Counted from the stretch's first letter, positions 7,989 to 16,568 are shown. The stretch: 48,203 nt of DNA from Lachnospiraceae bacterium (GCA_017625815.1 JAGAKD010000148.1:1-48203); one strand, 5' to 3'. A program made the numbers and translations. Notes: generated from the sequence alone by a model not told the origin.

Positions 7989-9413
7989 ATGTTTTTTATA
8001 AATCTTATTGTAATTCTTTTGTACCTTATGCTAGCTATTTTGAGTAGAAAAAATTGTAGTAAGTATAAGGACAATATGTTAGTTGTGGGTAAATTAAAAG
8101 CGTTACATATGGCTATGGGTGAAACTATTTTTATGCTCTTAAAAAAAACGGGTATAAGGGAGGATACTAAAAAGAGTATTAGAAAACTGTACGTGGTTTC
8201 ACCTGCTGCTTCAAGGGAGCTTGCAAATAAATATCGGATAAGTCGTGTGGCAATATGTCTTTTTCTCCTTATGGTATTTAATGCTACATCCTTGGTAATC
8301 GGTATATATAATCAAGTGAACCCTAAAGAGCAGAAGATTAGAATTCAAAGAGAAGATTATGCTGGCGAAGGCTCGGAGTGTGAAGTGACCCTTGCTATCA
8401 GTGACGAAAACTATGAATATTCTTTGTTTGTTGCGCCACAACAATATACAGAGGAAGAGTTTCTGAAGAAGGGAAATAAAATATTAGATGAGCTTGAAGA
8501 AAGCATTTTAGGTGAAAATCAGTCTGCGGAAAATGTTTGTGTAGAATTGGTTTTATATCCAGAAGATTTTCCTAATGAATTCAGTCTTGAATGGGACTCT
8601 AGTGATCCTGATTTAATTGATATAAATGGACTTGTATATCGAGATAAACTTGCAAAAGATCAAAAAGTTGTACTGACAGCCTACATAACTTATATGGATT
8701 TTGCATTGGAACGAGATTACGAGATTTGGTTAAAAAAGGAAGAAGGTAATACTAGCCTAATAAGAGAGGTAGAAGCCGAGCTAGAGGAATTAGAATTAAA
8801 TAGTCGTAATGATGAATTTATTGAGTTACCACACAATATAAAAGGGGTAGATATTGGGTTAAAAAAGGAAACGAATCACTCAAGCATAAAGGTCTTTATA
8901 TTAGGAATAATGGCGTGCGTGATAGCCCTGACTGTAAAAAAAGAGAAGCTTACTAAGGCAGAAAAAGAACGTGATAATATGCTGATAAGGGTCTACCCTG
9001 CCTTTGTAAATAAACTTTGGTTGCTGCTAGGGACAGGTATGACCATGAAAAATGCACTCTCCCATATTGTGTCTGAATCAAGAGAGAAAAATATTCTAGT
9101 ACGGGAAATAGAATATAGTCTCAATCAGATAAAAACAGGACTTGATGAAGCTTTTGTCTATGAGGAGCTAGGTCGTCGGTTGGACCTGCCTATGTATAGT
9201 AGGTTGATGAATCAGGTATCACATAACTTAAAAAGAGGAAATTCAAGTTTGTTTGAACATATGGAAGAAGAGGTCAATTCATCTATGGAAATGAAAAAAG
9301 ATTATGGGAAAAGACAAGGTGAGGAAGCCTCTACAAAGCTATTATTTCCAATGATAATGCTTATGGCAGTTGTTATGGTTATAGTTATTATTCCTGCTAT
9401 AACAGGCTTTTAG
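7989..9413 (+). CDS. tadC: TadC-like platform protein with a large Ig-like insertion
   Basis: 474 aa, much longer than the ~300 aa of ordinary TadC. The C-terminal half is a T2SSF domain (YPAFVNKLWLLLGTGMTMKNALSHI, then two membrane helices ending VVMVIVIIPAITGF). Between the N-terminal helices (residues 1-20 and about 88-108) and a helix near 307-325 is an extra ~200-residue segment predicted outside the membrane. It contains FSLEWDSSDPDLIDINGLVY and VVLTAYITYMDFALERDY, a pattern I recognise as an atrophied bacterial Ig-like domain (aBig_2 type), then an acidic, probably helical stretch. The start has a weak GAGG and is 3 bp after tadB. Confidence 0.82.
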   Translation: MFFINLIVILLYLMLAILSRKNCSKYKDNMLVVGKLKALHMAMGETIFMLLKKTGIREDTKKSIRKLYVVSPAASRELANKYRISRVAICLFLLMVFNATSLVIGIYNQVNPKEQKIRIQREDYAGEGSECEVTLAISDENYEYSLFVAPQQYTEEEFLKKGNKILDELEESILGENQSAENVCVELVLYPEDFPNEFSLEWDSSDPDLIDINGLVYRDKLAKDQKVVLTAYITYMDFALERDYEIWLKKEEGNTSLIREVEAELEELELNSRNDEFIELPHNIKGVDIGLKKETNHSSIKVFILGIMACVIALTVKKEKLTKAEKERDNMLIRVYPAFVNKLWLLLGTGMTMKNALSHIVSESREKNILVREIEYSLNQIKTGLDEAFVYEELGRRLDLPMYSRLMNQVSHNLKRGNSSLFEHMEEEVNSSMEMKKDYGKRQGEEASTKLLFPMIMLMAVVMVIVIIPAITGF

Positions 9414-9426
9414 AAATGGAGGGAAA

Positions 9427-9597
9427 ATGAAACACGTAAAAAGGTTCTTTACTGAAGACGACGGTATGGGTGTCGTTGAAGTTATCTTAATAATAGTGGT
9501 GTTGATAGCTATGGTCGCTATATTTAAGGATGAAATCGGCGATTTGGTCGAGGATATTTGGGACTCTATCAACAGCGATGCTAAGAAAATCTATTAG
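9427..9597 (+). CDS. flp: Flp/Fap-type pilin, major pilus subunit candidate
   Basis: 56 aa, beginning MKHVKRFFTEDDGMGVVEVI, then a hydrophobic helix (LIIVVLIAMVAIF) and a short charged tail (KDEIGDLVEDIWDSINSDAKKIY). This matches Flp1-like pilins: a basic leader, a G-x-x-x-V-E motif with Glu near position 5 after the cleavage site, and a ~20-residue helix. Cleavage by the TadV homologue probably falls at GMG/VVEV, by analogy. ATG is preceded by GGAGGG (9418-9423) and lies 13 bp after tadC. It is short enough to be missed by length-filtered gene calling. Confidence 0.85.
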   Translation: MKHVKRFFTEDDGMGVVEVILIIVVLIAMVAIFKDEIGDLVEDIWDSINSDAKKIY

Positions 9598-9643
9598 TGT
9601 AAAACACTGTAAAAATTCCACGTTAATCAAAAAGGAGGAGAAT

Positions 9644-11071
9644 ATGAATAATCAGGGAAAAATCACTGTATTTTTGTGTCTGATGCTAAGCAGTCTTCTT
9701 ATGCTTGGACTGGCAATAATAGGTGCAGTAAAAGTTTACTCTGCTAGGGGAAAGGTCACAATGTGCGCTAGGACGGCAATGTACAATGTGAGAGCAGGGT
9801 ATAACAGTTACATATTTGAACATTATCATATTCTCCTTTTTGATATGAACCAAGGAGGAAAAGGAGAGGCGTACATTGAGGAAAAAATTGTAGAGGATAT
9901 GGAAGCTAATCTAGGGACTAACTTTAAGGTTCAAAATTGTGCCATAACAAAATATGTGAGTATTGCGGATGATGATTGCAAGGCGTTTAAAGAACAGATA
10001 GGAGACTATATACTATATGCTGCTATTGAAGATGTGGGAGAAGAGATAATAAGCTCCACAGACGGTATGGATGGTACTATACCTTCAGAAATTTTAGATG
10101 AGATGAATGATGCAGACAATAGCTTGGCTGATAGTATGGAAGCTGATTCTTCAGGGGATGAAGAAGAGGAAACGTCGACTACTGTTTCAGATGTGGATGA
10201 TCCGAGAGAATATACCACTTGGCTTGGTAACTTCGGTATATTGACGTTTATTGTTCCTGAGGGTATGAGCCCAAGTAGAGCAAAAATAGATACTAAGCAA
10301 TTGCCATCTCGTGCTATAAACATTGATGCAGAGGATGTATTCAAGATAAATACCAAGTTTGATGACATAGATGTTATGGAAGATGATTTGTTATCTCACA
10401 GTAGTTGGATATCTTCATTGGGGGAAAAGGGAGCTGCCATAAGTTATGCTAAGACGGTATTTAATAGTGCTACAGATGGTGAAAAAAATCCAGATACGGT
10501 TCTCGAATATGAAATGGAATATTTAATCGCAGGAAAAACATCTGATTATGAAAATTTAGAGTCGGTGGGAGCTAAGATAGTTGCTATCAGGTTACCAGTT
10601 AATTATGCTTATTTAGTGAGTGATTCGGTGAAAATGTCAGAGGTTTCAAGTGTGGCGACACCATTATCTATCTTGGTGGGAATACCTCAGCCAGTGCTAA
10701 AATATTTGTTGGCAGGTTGCTGGTCTTATGTGGAATCCTTGGTAGAAGTTAGGGCACTATTAGAAGGGAAGACATTGCCTTTTAAAAAAGATTCTAGTAA
10801 TTGGATAACAGACTTTAATGATTTAGAAAATAGTAAATATGATACAGCCTTTGAAGATGAAAAGGGGCTTGATTATGAGGATTATCTGTGTGTTCTGTTG
10901 GCCTTTGAAGGTGATGATATTTATGAGCGAATGTTGGATGTTATACAGATTAATACCTGGGAATATAGCGGAGAGATAAGCTTGCTTGAATGTGCAGTGG
11001 AATTATATGTTGATTTAAATGTGACCTTTGAAGGTGGAGAAAGTAGCTTTAATATGGGTGTAGGTTATTGA
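9644..11071 (+). CDS. DUF5702-type exported protein of the Tad locus
   Basis: 475 aa from ATG 9644, chosen because AAAGGAGGAG lies just upstream; the in-frame extension to 9530 overlaps the flp gene and has no ribosome-binding site. The N-terminus MNNQGKITVFLCLMLSSLLM is the TadE/TadG-like anchor (a short basic start, then one helix), followed by a ~440-residue outer part. DUF5702 proteins occur in clostridial Tad loci in the place of TadG-like minor pilins; the family assignment is from memory. An acidic Ser/Glu/Asp-rich linker lies around residues 150-185. A 26-bp-armed hairpin follows the gene. Confidence 0.72.
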   Translation: MNNQGKITVFLCLMLSSLLMLGLAIIGAVKVYSARGKVTMCARTAMYNVRAGYNSYIFEHYHILLFDMNQGGKGEAYIEEKIVEDMEANLGTNFKVQNCAITKYVSIADDDCKAFKEQIGDYILYAAIEDVGEEIISSTDGMDGTIPSEILDEMNDADNSLADSMEADSSGDEEEETSTTVSDVDDPREYTTWLGNFGILTFIVPEGMSPSRAKIDTKQLPSRAINIDAEDVFKINTKFDDIDVMEDDLLSHSSWISSLGEKGAAISYAKTVFNSATDGEKNPDTVLEYEMEYLIAGKTSDYENLESVGAKIVAIRLPVNYAYLVSDSVKMSEVSSVATPLSILVGIPQPVLKYLLAGCWSYVESLVEVRALLEGKTLPFKKDSSNWITDFNDLENSKYDTAFEDEKGLDYEDYLCVLLAFEGDDIYERMLDVIQINTWEYSGEISLLECAVELYVDLNVTFEGGESSFNMGVGY

Positions 11072-11072
11072 T

Positions 11073-11181
11073 TATTGTCTGTCTTAATGTTCTCTATCTC
11101 GTGCCCATATAAAATGTAAACCCTCTCCAGGTGCAGACCATAATTTTAGTCGGGGGATAGAGGATGTTAAAACAGACAATA
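11073..11181. promoter_or_regulatory. Long intercistronic hairpin in the Tad operon, abutting the next ribosome-binding site
   Basis: The arms 11073-11098 and 11156-11181 pair over ~26 bp with three G-U wobbles and one mismatch. They start with TATTGTCTGTCTTAATG on the left and end with ACAGACAATA on the right. The 57-nt apical part is unexplained. The AAGGAG of the following TadE-like gene (11181-11186) lies at the base of the stem. There is no T tract, so this is not a normal terminator; an mRNA processing site, a stabiliser or an attenuator is more likely. Confidence 0.7.
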
Positions 11182-11195
11182 AGGAGTAATAGAGC

Positions 11196-11930
11196 ATGAA
11201 ATACAACTTAAATAATAAAGGTGTGGCAACAGTAGAGGCAAGCTTAATAATGCCCATATTTATTTTTTCTATGCTGGCCATATATCATATGGCCCAAGCA
11301 AAATTAGCGGAGAATGTTATATATGATGCAGGGGTTGAAACGGCAGAATATTTAGCGGAGATAGCGTATCTGAATAAGGATAGTATTTATGGTGCTAGAC
11401 TGGTTTTTCATAAATATGTTGATGATGAAGATTTGTTGACGGAGTATATAAAGGGTGGAGTGCAAGGTGTAGATTTTCTAGGGACAACAGGTATAGATTC
11501 AGAGGGCTACTATGAATTAAGAATGAATTACGAGGTTGTTTTATCTTTGCCTTTTGTGCCAGAACTATCATCAGATAAAACGGTAAGTATAAGGTGCAGG
11601 GCTTATGTTGGAGATGATGTGGGAGAGAATGAAAGCGGTGTCAATGATAGATATGTTTTCGTTACGGAAAATAGAGAAGTATATCATGAGAGTAGATTAT
11701 GTACTTATCTCGAACTTTCTATAAGCACAACATCTGCTCAAGAAGCAAAAAGTAATGGATTATTACCATGTGAGTATTGTGGGGATGGAACGGGGGAAAT
11801 GGTTATAGTAACAAATTATGGGGAGAAATATCATTACAGTTTGAGCTGTAGTGGCTTGAAAAGAACTATTTTCAGAGTGAAATTTAGTGAGGTGGAAGGA
11901 ATAGGAGGTTGCACAAGATGCACAAATTGA
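11196..11930 (+). CDS. tadE: TadE-like minor pilin with two C-terminal His/Cys metal-site motifs
   Basis: 244 aa. The N-terminus NNKGVATVEASLIMPIFIFSM is a TadE-family pseudopilin start: Gly, then Glu at position 5 of the mature form, then a helix. A ~120-residue outer domain follows. The C-terminus (about residues 155-243) holds two tandem copies of a small module, each with VT-x-n-YH-x4-C, ~20 residues, then C-x2-C (YHESRLC...PCEYC and YHYSLSC...GCTRC). Each could bind one metal through His and three Cys, like Ada-type zinc modules. ATG is preceded by AAGGAG. It overlaps the next gene by 13 bp. Confidence 0.78.
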   Translation: MKYNLNNKGVATVEASLIMPIFIFSMLAIYHMAQAKLAENVIYDAGVETAEYLAEIAYLNKDSIYGARLVFHKYVDDEDLLTEYIKGGVQGVDFLGTTGIDSEGYYELRMNYEVVLSLPFVPELSSDKTVSIRCRAYVGDDVGENESGVNDRYVFVTENREVYHESRLCTYLELSISTTSAQEAKSNGLLPCEYCGDGTGEMVIVTNYGEKYHYSLSCSGLKRTIFRVKFSEVEGIGGCTRCTN

Positions 11931-12157
11931 GAATAGGAAACAAGGGTAGTATAACTGTGGAAATGAGTTTTATTATGCCCATAATTATTGGCATTATAAT
12001 GTTGATTATATTTACCTTGATTAAGAGTAAAGAGGATGCCCAGTGGCAGTCGGATAATTACGTTGGACTCTATCTTTACGATGAAGAAATGATACAGGGG
12101 GAATGTAGTGATAGATTGAGGAGGTGGCAGTTGTATGGAGATGTGCTTTCTGAGTAA
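11918..12157 (+). CDS. Small TadE/TadF-like pseudopilin
   Basis: 79 aa from ATG 11918, which has AGGAGG (11903-11908) at 9-nt spacing; an in-frame TTG at 11909 is too close to that site. The N-terminus RIGNKGSITVEMSFIMPIIIGIIML repeats the GxxxVE pseudopilin pattern of the preceding gene, with a single helix and a short tail. It is probably processed by the same prepilin peptidase and is a minor component of the Tad pilus. The tail is much shorter than usual for TadE/F, so it may be an initiator or adaptor rather than a structural subunit (inference). It overlaps both neighbours. Confidence 0.72.
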   Translation: MHKLRIGNKGSITVEMSFIMPIIIGIIMLIIFTLIKSKEDAQWQSDNYVGLYLYDEEMIQGECSDRLRRWQLYGDVLSE

Positions 12158-13412
12158 GGGCATAAATAATTTTTTAAATGTTAAGCTTGGGGATATAGGT
12201 GATGTGTTAGATAGTGGGAATTATTATAAGATTAGAATGTTAGAAGAGAATAATATACCATATGTGATTTCTCCTAGATATGGGGAAGTAGATGGAGAGG
12301 TTACACTTAGCTTCTGTGTGGATGCAGGATATGTCTTGGAAAGAATTATGATAAAGTCAAAGCCTGATGGATATATGCTTAGATATCTTATGCAACAGAT
12401 AATAGATTGTATAGATGGATTAGGAGAATATTTACTGGTGCCAGAGGATTTGGTTATAGCTCCAGAATATATGATGTACCAGCCGGAAGAAGGAAAACTT
12501 AGAATGCTGTGTGTGCCAGGTTATAATGTTCCCATAAAAGAACAGTTAAAGACATTTCTTGAATATCTTATGAAGATATTTAATCATAACGATAGACAGG
12601 GAATATGTGAATTATATGATTTGTATGATGCAGTTTGCGGTGAGAATTTGGACATATCAATACTTAGAAAAATTTTAAGTTGTGAAGTGGGAGCAATAAC
12701 AAAAGCAAGCGATAATGTATCAAGTGAGTTAAACTTAGAAAATGATAATAGACTTGTTAAGGAAACAGAATCCGAACAGGCTTCTAGAATAATAGATGAT
12801 AAAGAGGATATAGGTATATACTTTTCTGGAGGAATAATAGCCTTAGGAATAATATTCTTTTTGGGATTTATATTTAACAAAATAATAGTTTATTTAATTG
12901 TTGGGATAGGATTACTGATGTTAGGAGTAGGCACAGGAATCCTTTTTTTAACTAGACAGAACTCATTTCAAGAAGAACAAAAAAATGACCTAGAATCCAG
13001 TTTGTCTGAATATATAGTGAAAGAGAATGGAAGTGTAGATGTCAGCCATTATGCTATGGGGAATTATGGTGAAAGTGAAGTGAATATAGTAAGCATAGAT
13101 ACGCCATATGAAAAAATACATCGTCTAGTACCCCTCACGAATGGAGGTTTAGATATAGTTTATATAGACACCTATGAGGAAAATATAGTTATAGGAAGAG
13201 GTAAAAGGGATACCGACTATAGACTTCCAACAACTCAAATTAGTAGAGTGCATGCATTGATTCGCCGAAAAGCGGACAAGGTGTATATTGAAGATAAGGG
13301 TTCTACCAATGGTACATTTGTCAATTCTAATCGCCTTAATCCTAATCAGGAATATTTGATTTCTAAAGGTGATATTATAGCTTTTGCCAACGAAGAATTT
13401 TTTGCTTCGTAG
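12135..13412 (+). CDS. DUF6382-FHA membrane protein of the Tad operon
   Basis: 425 aa. The N-terminal ~190 residues resemble DUF6382 (ISPRYGEVDGEVTLSFCVDAGYVLERI, with YLLVPEDLVIAPEYMMY). Two membrane helices follow at about 230-277, then a C-terminal FHA domain (about 350-425). FHA phosphothreonine-binding residues are intact: IGRG, ISRVHA and STNGTFVN. FHA domains bind phosphothreonine peptides, so this ties the pilus to Ser/Thr kinase signalling; the only kinase in the window is 17 kb downstream. ATG 12135 has AGGAGG at 10 nt and overlaps the previous gene by 23 bp. It is the last gene of the Tad operon. Confidence 0.8.
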   Translation: MEMCFLSKGINNFLNVKLGDIGDVLDSGNYYKIRMLEENNIPYVISPRYGEVDGEVTLSFCVDAGYVLERIMIKSKPDGYMLRYLMQQIIDCIDGLGEYLLVPEDLVIAPEYMMYQPEEGKLRMLCVPGYNVPIKEQLKTFLEYLMKIFNHNDRQGICELYDLYDAVCGENLDISILRKILSCEVGAITKASDNVSSELNLENDNRLVKETESEQASRIIDDKEDIGIYFSGGIIALGIIFFLGFIFNKIIVYLIVGIGLLMLGVGTGILFLTRQNSFQEEQKNDLESSLSEYIVKENGSVDVSHYAMGNYGESEVNIVSIDTPYEKIHRLVPLTNGGLDIVYIDTYEENIVIGRGKRDTDYRLPTTQISRVHALIRRKADKVYIEDKGSTNGTFVNSNRLNPNQEYLISKGDIIAFANEEFFAS

Positions 13413-13436
13413 GGATACTCTTTTTCATATCTTAGA

Positions 13437-13465
13437 TTGTAATTAAGTCACTTTTTTGGTACAAT
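13437..13465 (+). promoter_or_regulatory. Promoter of the SCP2-dnaX-recR-pfkA operon
   Basis: TTGTAA (13437-13442), 17 bp, TACAAT (13460-13465). The leader would be ~40 nt. A small CGAAG/CTTCG hairpin at the end of the FHA gene may weakly separate it from the Tad operon. Confidence 0.6.
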
Positions 13466-13510
13466 AGGTGTATATGTGAATTAGTTTAAAAATAGATTGA
13501 GGTGAAAGCT

Positions 13511-14524
13511 TTGAAGGTTAATATTTACTATGGTGGAAGAGGCTTATTAGAGGACCCAACACTTTTCGTTATTGATAGAATTGTGCAGGTTCTTGAAGAG
13601 CTTAGAGTTACTGTTACAAGATATAATATGTACGAGGATAAGGCTGGTATTGCTACTTTACCTAATACACTTAAGGACTGCGATGGTGTCATTCTTGCAT
13701 CAAGCGTTGAGTGGTTTGGTATTGGTGGATTTATGCAACAGTTCTTAGATATGTGTTGGTTATATGGAGACAAGGAGAAGATTTCTAATCTCTATATGAT
13801 GCCAGTAGTAGTTGCTACAGCTTATGGTGAACAAGATGCAGAGCTTTCTCTTCGCAAAGCTTGGGATGTATTAGGTGGCATTTCTTTAAATGGACTTGCT
13901 ACATATGTGGATTCCCACGAGGTATTAGAGCGCAATTCCGCGTATCTTGCCCTTATTGAGAAAAAGACAGAAGACTTATATAGAAATATTAACCAGAAAG
14001 CAGTTAAACTTCCTACAAGTAGTACAGCAGTCAAGAACAACATAATCAAGAAGAGTAATATCGTTCTTACACCTCAAGAGAGCGAGCAGCTATCTAAGTT
14101 TGTTGCAGATGACGGCTATGTTAAAAAACAGAAGGAAGATATTGAAGAGCTGGCAGCTATGTTTAAACAGATGCTTGGAGATGACGAAGAGGTTAAGGAA
14201 GACGTTGTTTATGAGGATGACATAGTAGAGGGCTTCTGCAAGAATTATTATCCTGAAAAAGACTTTAATGCCAAGTATGTTATAGTTATATCAGACCTTG
14301 GAAAGAATCTTATTATCAATGCTGGCAAAGAATTTTCATGTTCCTATGGTGAGGATCAAGATGGTGATGTTAAGCTTAAGACAGAGAGCTCTCTTATGAG
14401 AGATATCTTGGCTGGCAAGGTGACCTTCCAAAAGGGATTTATGTCAGGAGAGATTACTGCAAAGGGTAACTTTAAGACCCTTAGAATGCTTGATCAGATT
14501 TTTAGATTTAGATATAACAAATAA
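13511..14524 (+). CDS. Flavodoxin-like/SCP2 two-domain protein
   Basis: 337 aa from TTG 13511, chosen because GAGGTG (13499-13504) is 6 nt upstream; GTG 13502 overlaps that site. Residues 1-160 look like a flavodoxin-fold or NADPH-dependent FMN reductase-like domain (VNIYYGGRG start, VILASSVEWFGIGGFMQQFLD). A charged linker follows. The last ~100 residues look like an SCP2 sterol-carrier domain (VIVISDLGKNLIINA, LMRDILAGKVTFQKGFMSGEITAKGN). The usual phosphate-binding loop of flavodoxins is not clear, so FMN binding is uncertain. It heads the dnaX operon, but there is no evident link to replication. Confidence 0.65.
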   Translation: MKVNIYYGGRGLLEDPTLFVIDRIVQVLEELRVTVTRYNMYEDKAGIATLPNTLKDCDGVILASSVEWFGIGGFMQQFLDMCWLYGDKEKISNLYMMPVVVATAYGEQDAELSLRKAWDVLGGISLNGLATYVDSHEVLERNSAYLALIEKKTEDLYRNINQKAVKLPTSSTAVKNNIIKKSNIVLTPQESEQLSKFVADDGYVKKQKEDIEELAAMFKQMLGDDEEVKEDVVYEDDIVEGFCKNYYPEKDFNAKYVIVISDLGKNLIINAGKEFSCSYGEDQDGDVKLKTESSLMRDILAGKVTFQKGFMSGEITAKGNFKTLRMLDQIFRFRYNK

Positions 14525-14554
14525 CTATTAAATGTTTGAGAGTGAGGCTGCTAT

Positions 14555-16207
14555 ATGTCATATATGGCTTTATACCGAAAATGGCGTCCTGATGAATTTC
14601 AGGAGGTTAAGGGACAGGAACACATAGTTACCACCCTAAAAAATCAAATAAAACATGACAGAATCGGTCACGCGTATCTATTTTGCGGAACAAGGGGAAC
14701 TGGTAAGACGACCATAGCCAAGCTTATGGCAAAGGCTGTTAACTGTGAGAACCCTGTTGATGGAAGTCCTTGTAATGAATGTGCAAGCTGTAAGGCTATA
14801 GCATCAGGGGCTGCTATGAATGTTATTGAGATTGATGCGGCATCTAACAATGGTGTTGATAATATCAGACAGATTAACGAGGCGGTTCAGTATTCCCCAC
14901 AGTCGGGCAAATATTTGGTATATATTATCGACGAGGTTCATATGCTTTCAACTGGAGCCTTCAATGCACTTCTTAAGACTTTGGAAGAGCCACCAGCATA
15001 TGTAATGTTTATACTCGCCACTACTGAGTCCCATAAGATACCTATAACTATTATGTCTAGGTGTCAGAGATATGATTTTAGACGTATCTCTATAGAGACT
15101 ATTACTGATAGATTAGTTGAGCTGTTAGATAGAGAAAATGTTTCGGCTACCAAGGAAGCTTTGGCTTATGTTGCTAAGGCAGCAGACGGTTCAATGCGAG
15201 ATGCTTTAAGTATATTAGATAGATGTATATCCTTCAACCTAGGGGAAGAATTAACCTACGATAAGGTGCTTGAGACCATAGGTGCTGTAGATGTAGAAGT
15301 ATATATTAAACTATTAGCGGCTATTAGGGATGGGGATACAGCAACGGCAGTTGATATTATTGATGAGGCTGTATGGCAAGGTAAGGATCTAGCGCAGCTT
15401 GTCAATGAGTTTACTGGTTTTATTCGCAATGTATTATTGCTAAGATTAGACCCTGATATGACAGTTGACGTCACATCAGATAATGTGGACAGACTTATTG
15501 ATATGGGACAAAGCTTTAGTGATGGAATGTTGATTAACTATATCAATATTCTTCAAGAAGCTGGAACAAAGCTACACTACGCAACTGCAAAAAGAGTTAT
15601 TCTTGAGGTTGCTATTATAAAGATGTGTAAACCTCAGATGCAGGAGGGTGAGGCTGCTCTTGAGAGAAGAGTTGAAGAATTAGAGCAGGCACTAGAGCAA
15701 GCCTTAGAACAACTTAAGCAGTCTGAAGCTAAGGTGGTTTATGTTCAGTCAGACCAAGTACCAGTAGGCGAAAATGTTGCATCAGAGACTTCTGCTACAG
15801 GTGACGAGCAAGCAGCTAACTTGGGCGATAAGGTTATGGAGAACCTTAAAACCAAGTACAAGGAAGCTGATATTGAAGAGATATTAACCATTGTGGATTC
15901 ATGGAATTATATCAAGTCAAATGCCATGAAACTAACTAGAAACTATATGGACATGGTTAGTGTGAGAGTTGGTAGCGTTCCCTCAACCATAGATTTGGTT
16001 ATAGTTAAATCTCCAGAAAAAGAGATGGCTATTAATTACTATGACAAGCAGTCCAATGTGGATACACTTCGCAAGGCAATATCAGATATGACTGAGCGAG
16101 ATGTGGCTATTAATGTTGTTAAGATATCCCCAAAAGAAGCGGTGGAGACCAAGCTTAACGAGTGGGATTTATCAAAGATAAAAGCTAAAATAGACTATAA
16201 ATATTAG
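14555..16207 (+). CDS. dnaX: DNA polymerase III subunit gamma/tau
   Basis: 550 aa. The clamp-loader ATPase has YRKWRPDEFQEVKGQEHIV at the start, Walker A GTRGTGKTT (about 45-53), a zinc module with four Cys (NCENPVDGSPCNECASC), Walker B YIIDEVHML, sensor 1 ATTESHKIP and the arginine finger SRCQRY. The C-terminal region after residue ~370 is Glu/Gln-rich and likely coiled coil, then a tau-like tail. I see no A-rich slippery sequence, so no programmed frameshift is expected. It loads the sliding clamp in the replisome. ybaB and recR follow, the classic bacterial order. Confidence 0.95.
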   Translation: MSYMALYRKWRPDEFQEVKGQEHIVTTLKNQIKHDRIGHAYLFCGTRGTGKTTIAKLMAKAVNCENPVDGSPCNECASCKAIASGAAMNVIEIDAASNNGVDNIRQINEAVQYSPQSGKYLVYIIDEVHMLSTGAFNALLKTLEEPPAYVMFILATTESHKIPITIMSRCQRYDFRRISIETITDRLVELLDRENVSATKEALAYVAKAADGSMRDALSILDRCISFNLGEELTYDKVLETIGAVDVEVYIKLLAAIRDGDTATAVDIIDEAVWQGKDLAQLVNEFTGFIRNVLLLRLDPDMTVDVTSDNVDRLIDMGQSFSDGMLINYINILQEAGTKLHYATAKRVILEVAIIKMCKPQMQEGEAALERRVEELEQALEQALEQLKQSEAKVVYVQSDQVPVGENVASETSATGDEQAANLGDKVMENLKTKYKEADIEEILTIVDSWNYIKSNAMKLTRNYMDMVSVRVGSVPSTIDLVIVKSPEKEMAINYYDKQSNVDTLRKAISDMTERDVAINVVKISPKEAVETKLNEWDLSKIKAKIDYKY

Positions 16208-16220
16208 GAGGATTTTTAAG

Positions 16221-16568
16221 ATGGCAAGAAGAGGTGGATATCCAGGAGGAATGATGCCTGGCAATATGAATAACCTTATGAAGCAGGCGCAGAGAATGCA
16301 GAAGCAGATGGAGGAGACTACAGCTGCTCTTGAGGAAAAGGAATACGAAGCTACAGCAGGTGGCGGAGTTGTTAAGGTTAAGATTAATGGTAAGAAGGAA
16401 GTTACTGAAGTACATCTTGATGAGGAAGTTGTAGATAAGGACGATATCGAGATGTTAGAAGACCTTATTATGGCTGCTGTTAATGAAGCTATAAGATTAC
16501 AGGACGAGGACCAGAAGAACCAGATGGGCAAGATTACCGGCGGTTTAGGCGGAGGATTTCCTTTCTAA
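16221..16568 (+). CDS. ybaB: YbaB/EbfC-family nucleoid-associated protein
   Basis: 115 aa. It has the N-terminal Met/Gly-rich start, [42 protein letters not shown] (helix, then beta strands) and [20 protein letters not shown], all typical of YbaB/EbfC. These small dimers bind DNA and sit between dnaX and recR in most bacteria. AGGAGG lies 9 nt before ATG. The stop overlaps the recR start by one base (TAATG), so the two are coupled. Confidence 0.93.
   Translation: MARRGGYPGGMMPGNMNNLMKQAQRMQKQMEETTAALEEKEYEATAGGGVVKVKINGKKEVTEVHLDEEVVDKDDIEMLEDLIMAAVNEAIRLQDEDQKNQMGKITGGLGGGFPF

Noticed and set aside
9530..9643. N-terminal extension of the DUF5702 protein to the ATG at 9530
   Set aside because: It overlaps the flp gene out of frame and lacks a ribosome-binding site, while ATG 9644 has a strong one and gives a proper pseudopilin-like start.
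14525..14554. SRP RNA gene upstream of dnaX, as in Bacillus
   Set aside because: The gap between the SCP2 gene and dnaX is only 30 bp.
14555..16207. Programmed frameshift in dnaX
   Set aside because: I found no A-rich slippery heptamer with a downstream stem in the region where gamma would end; the frame reads through as one protein.
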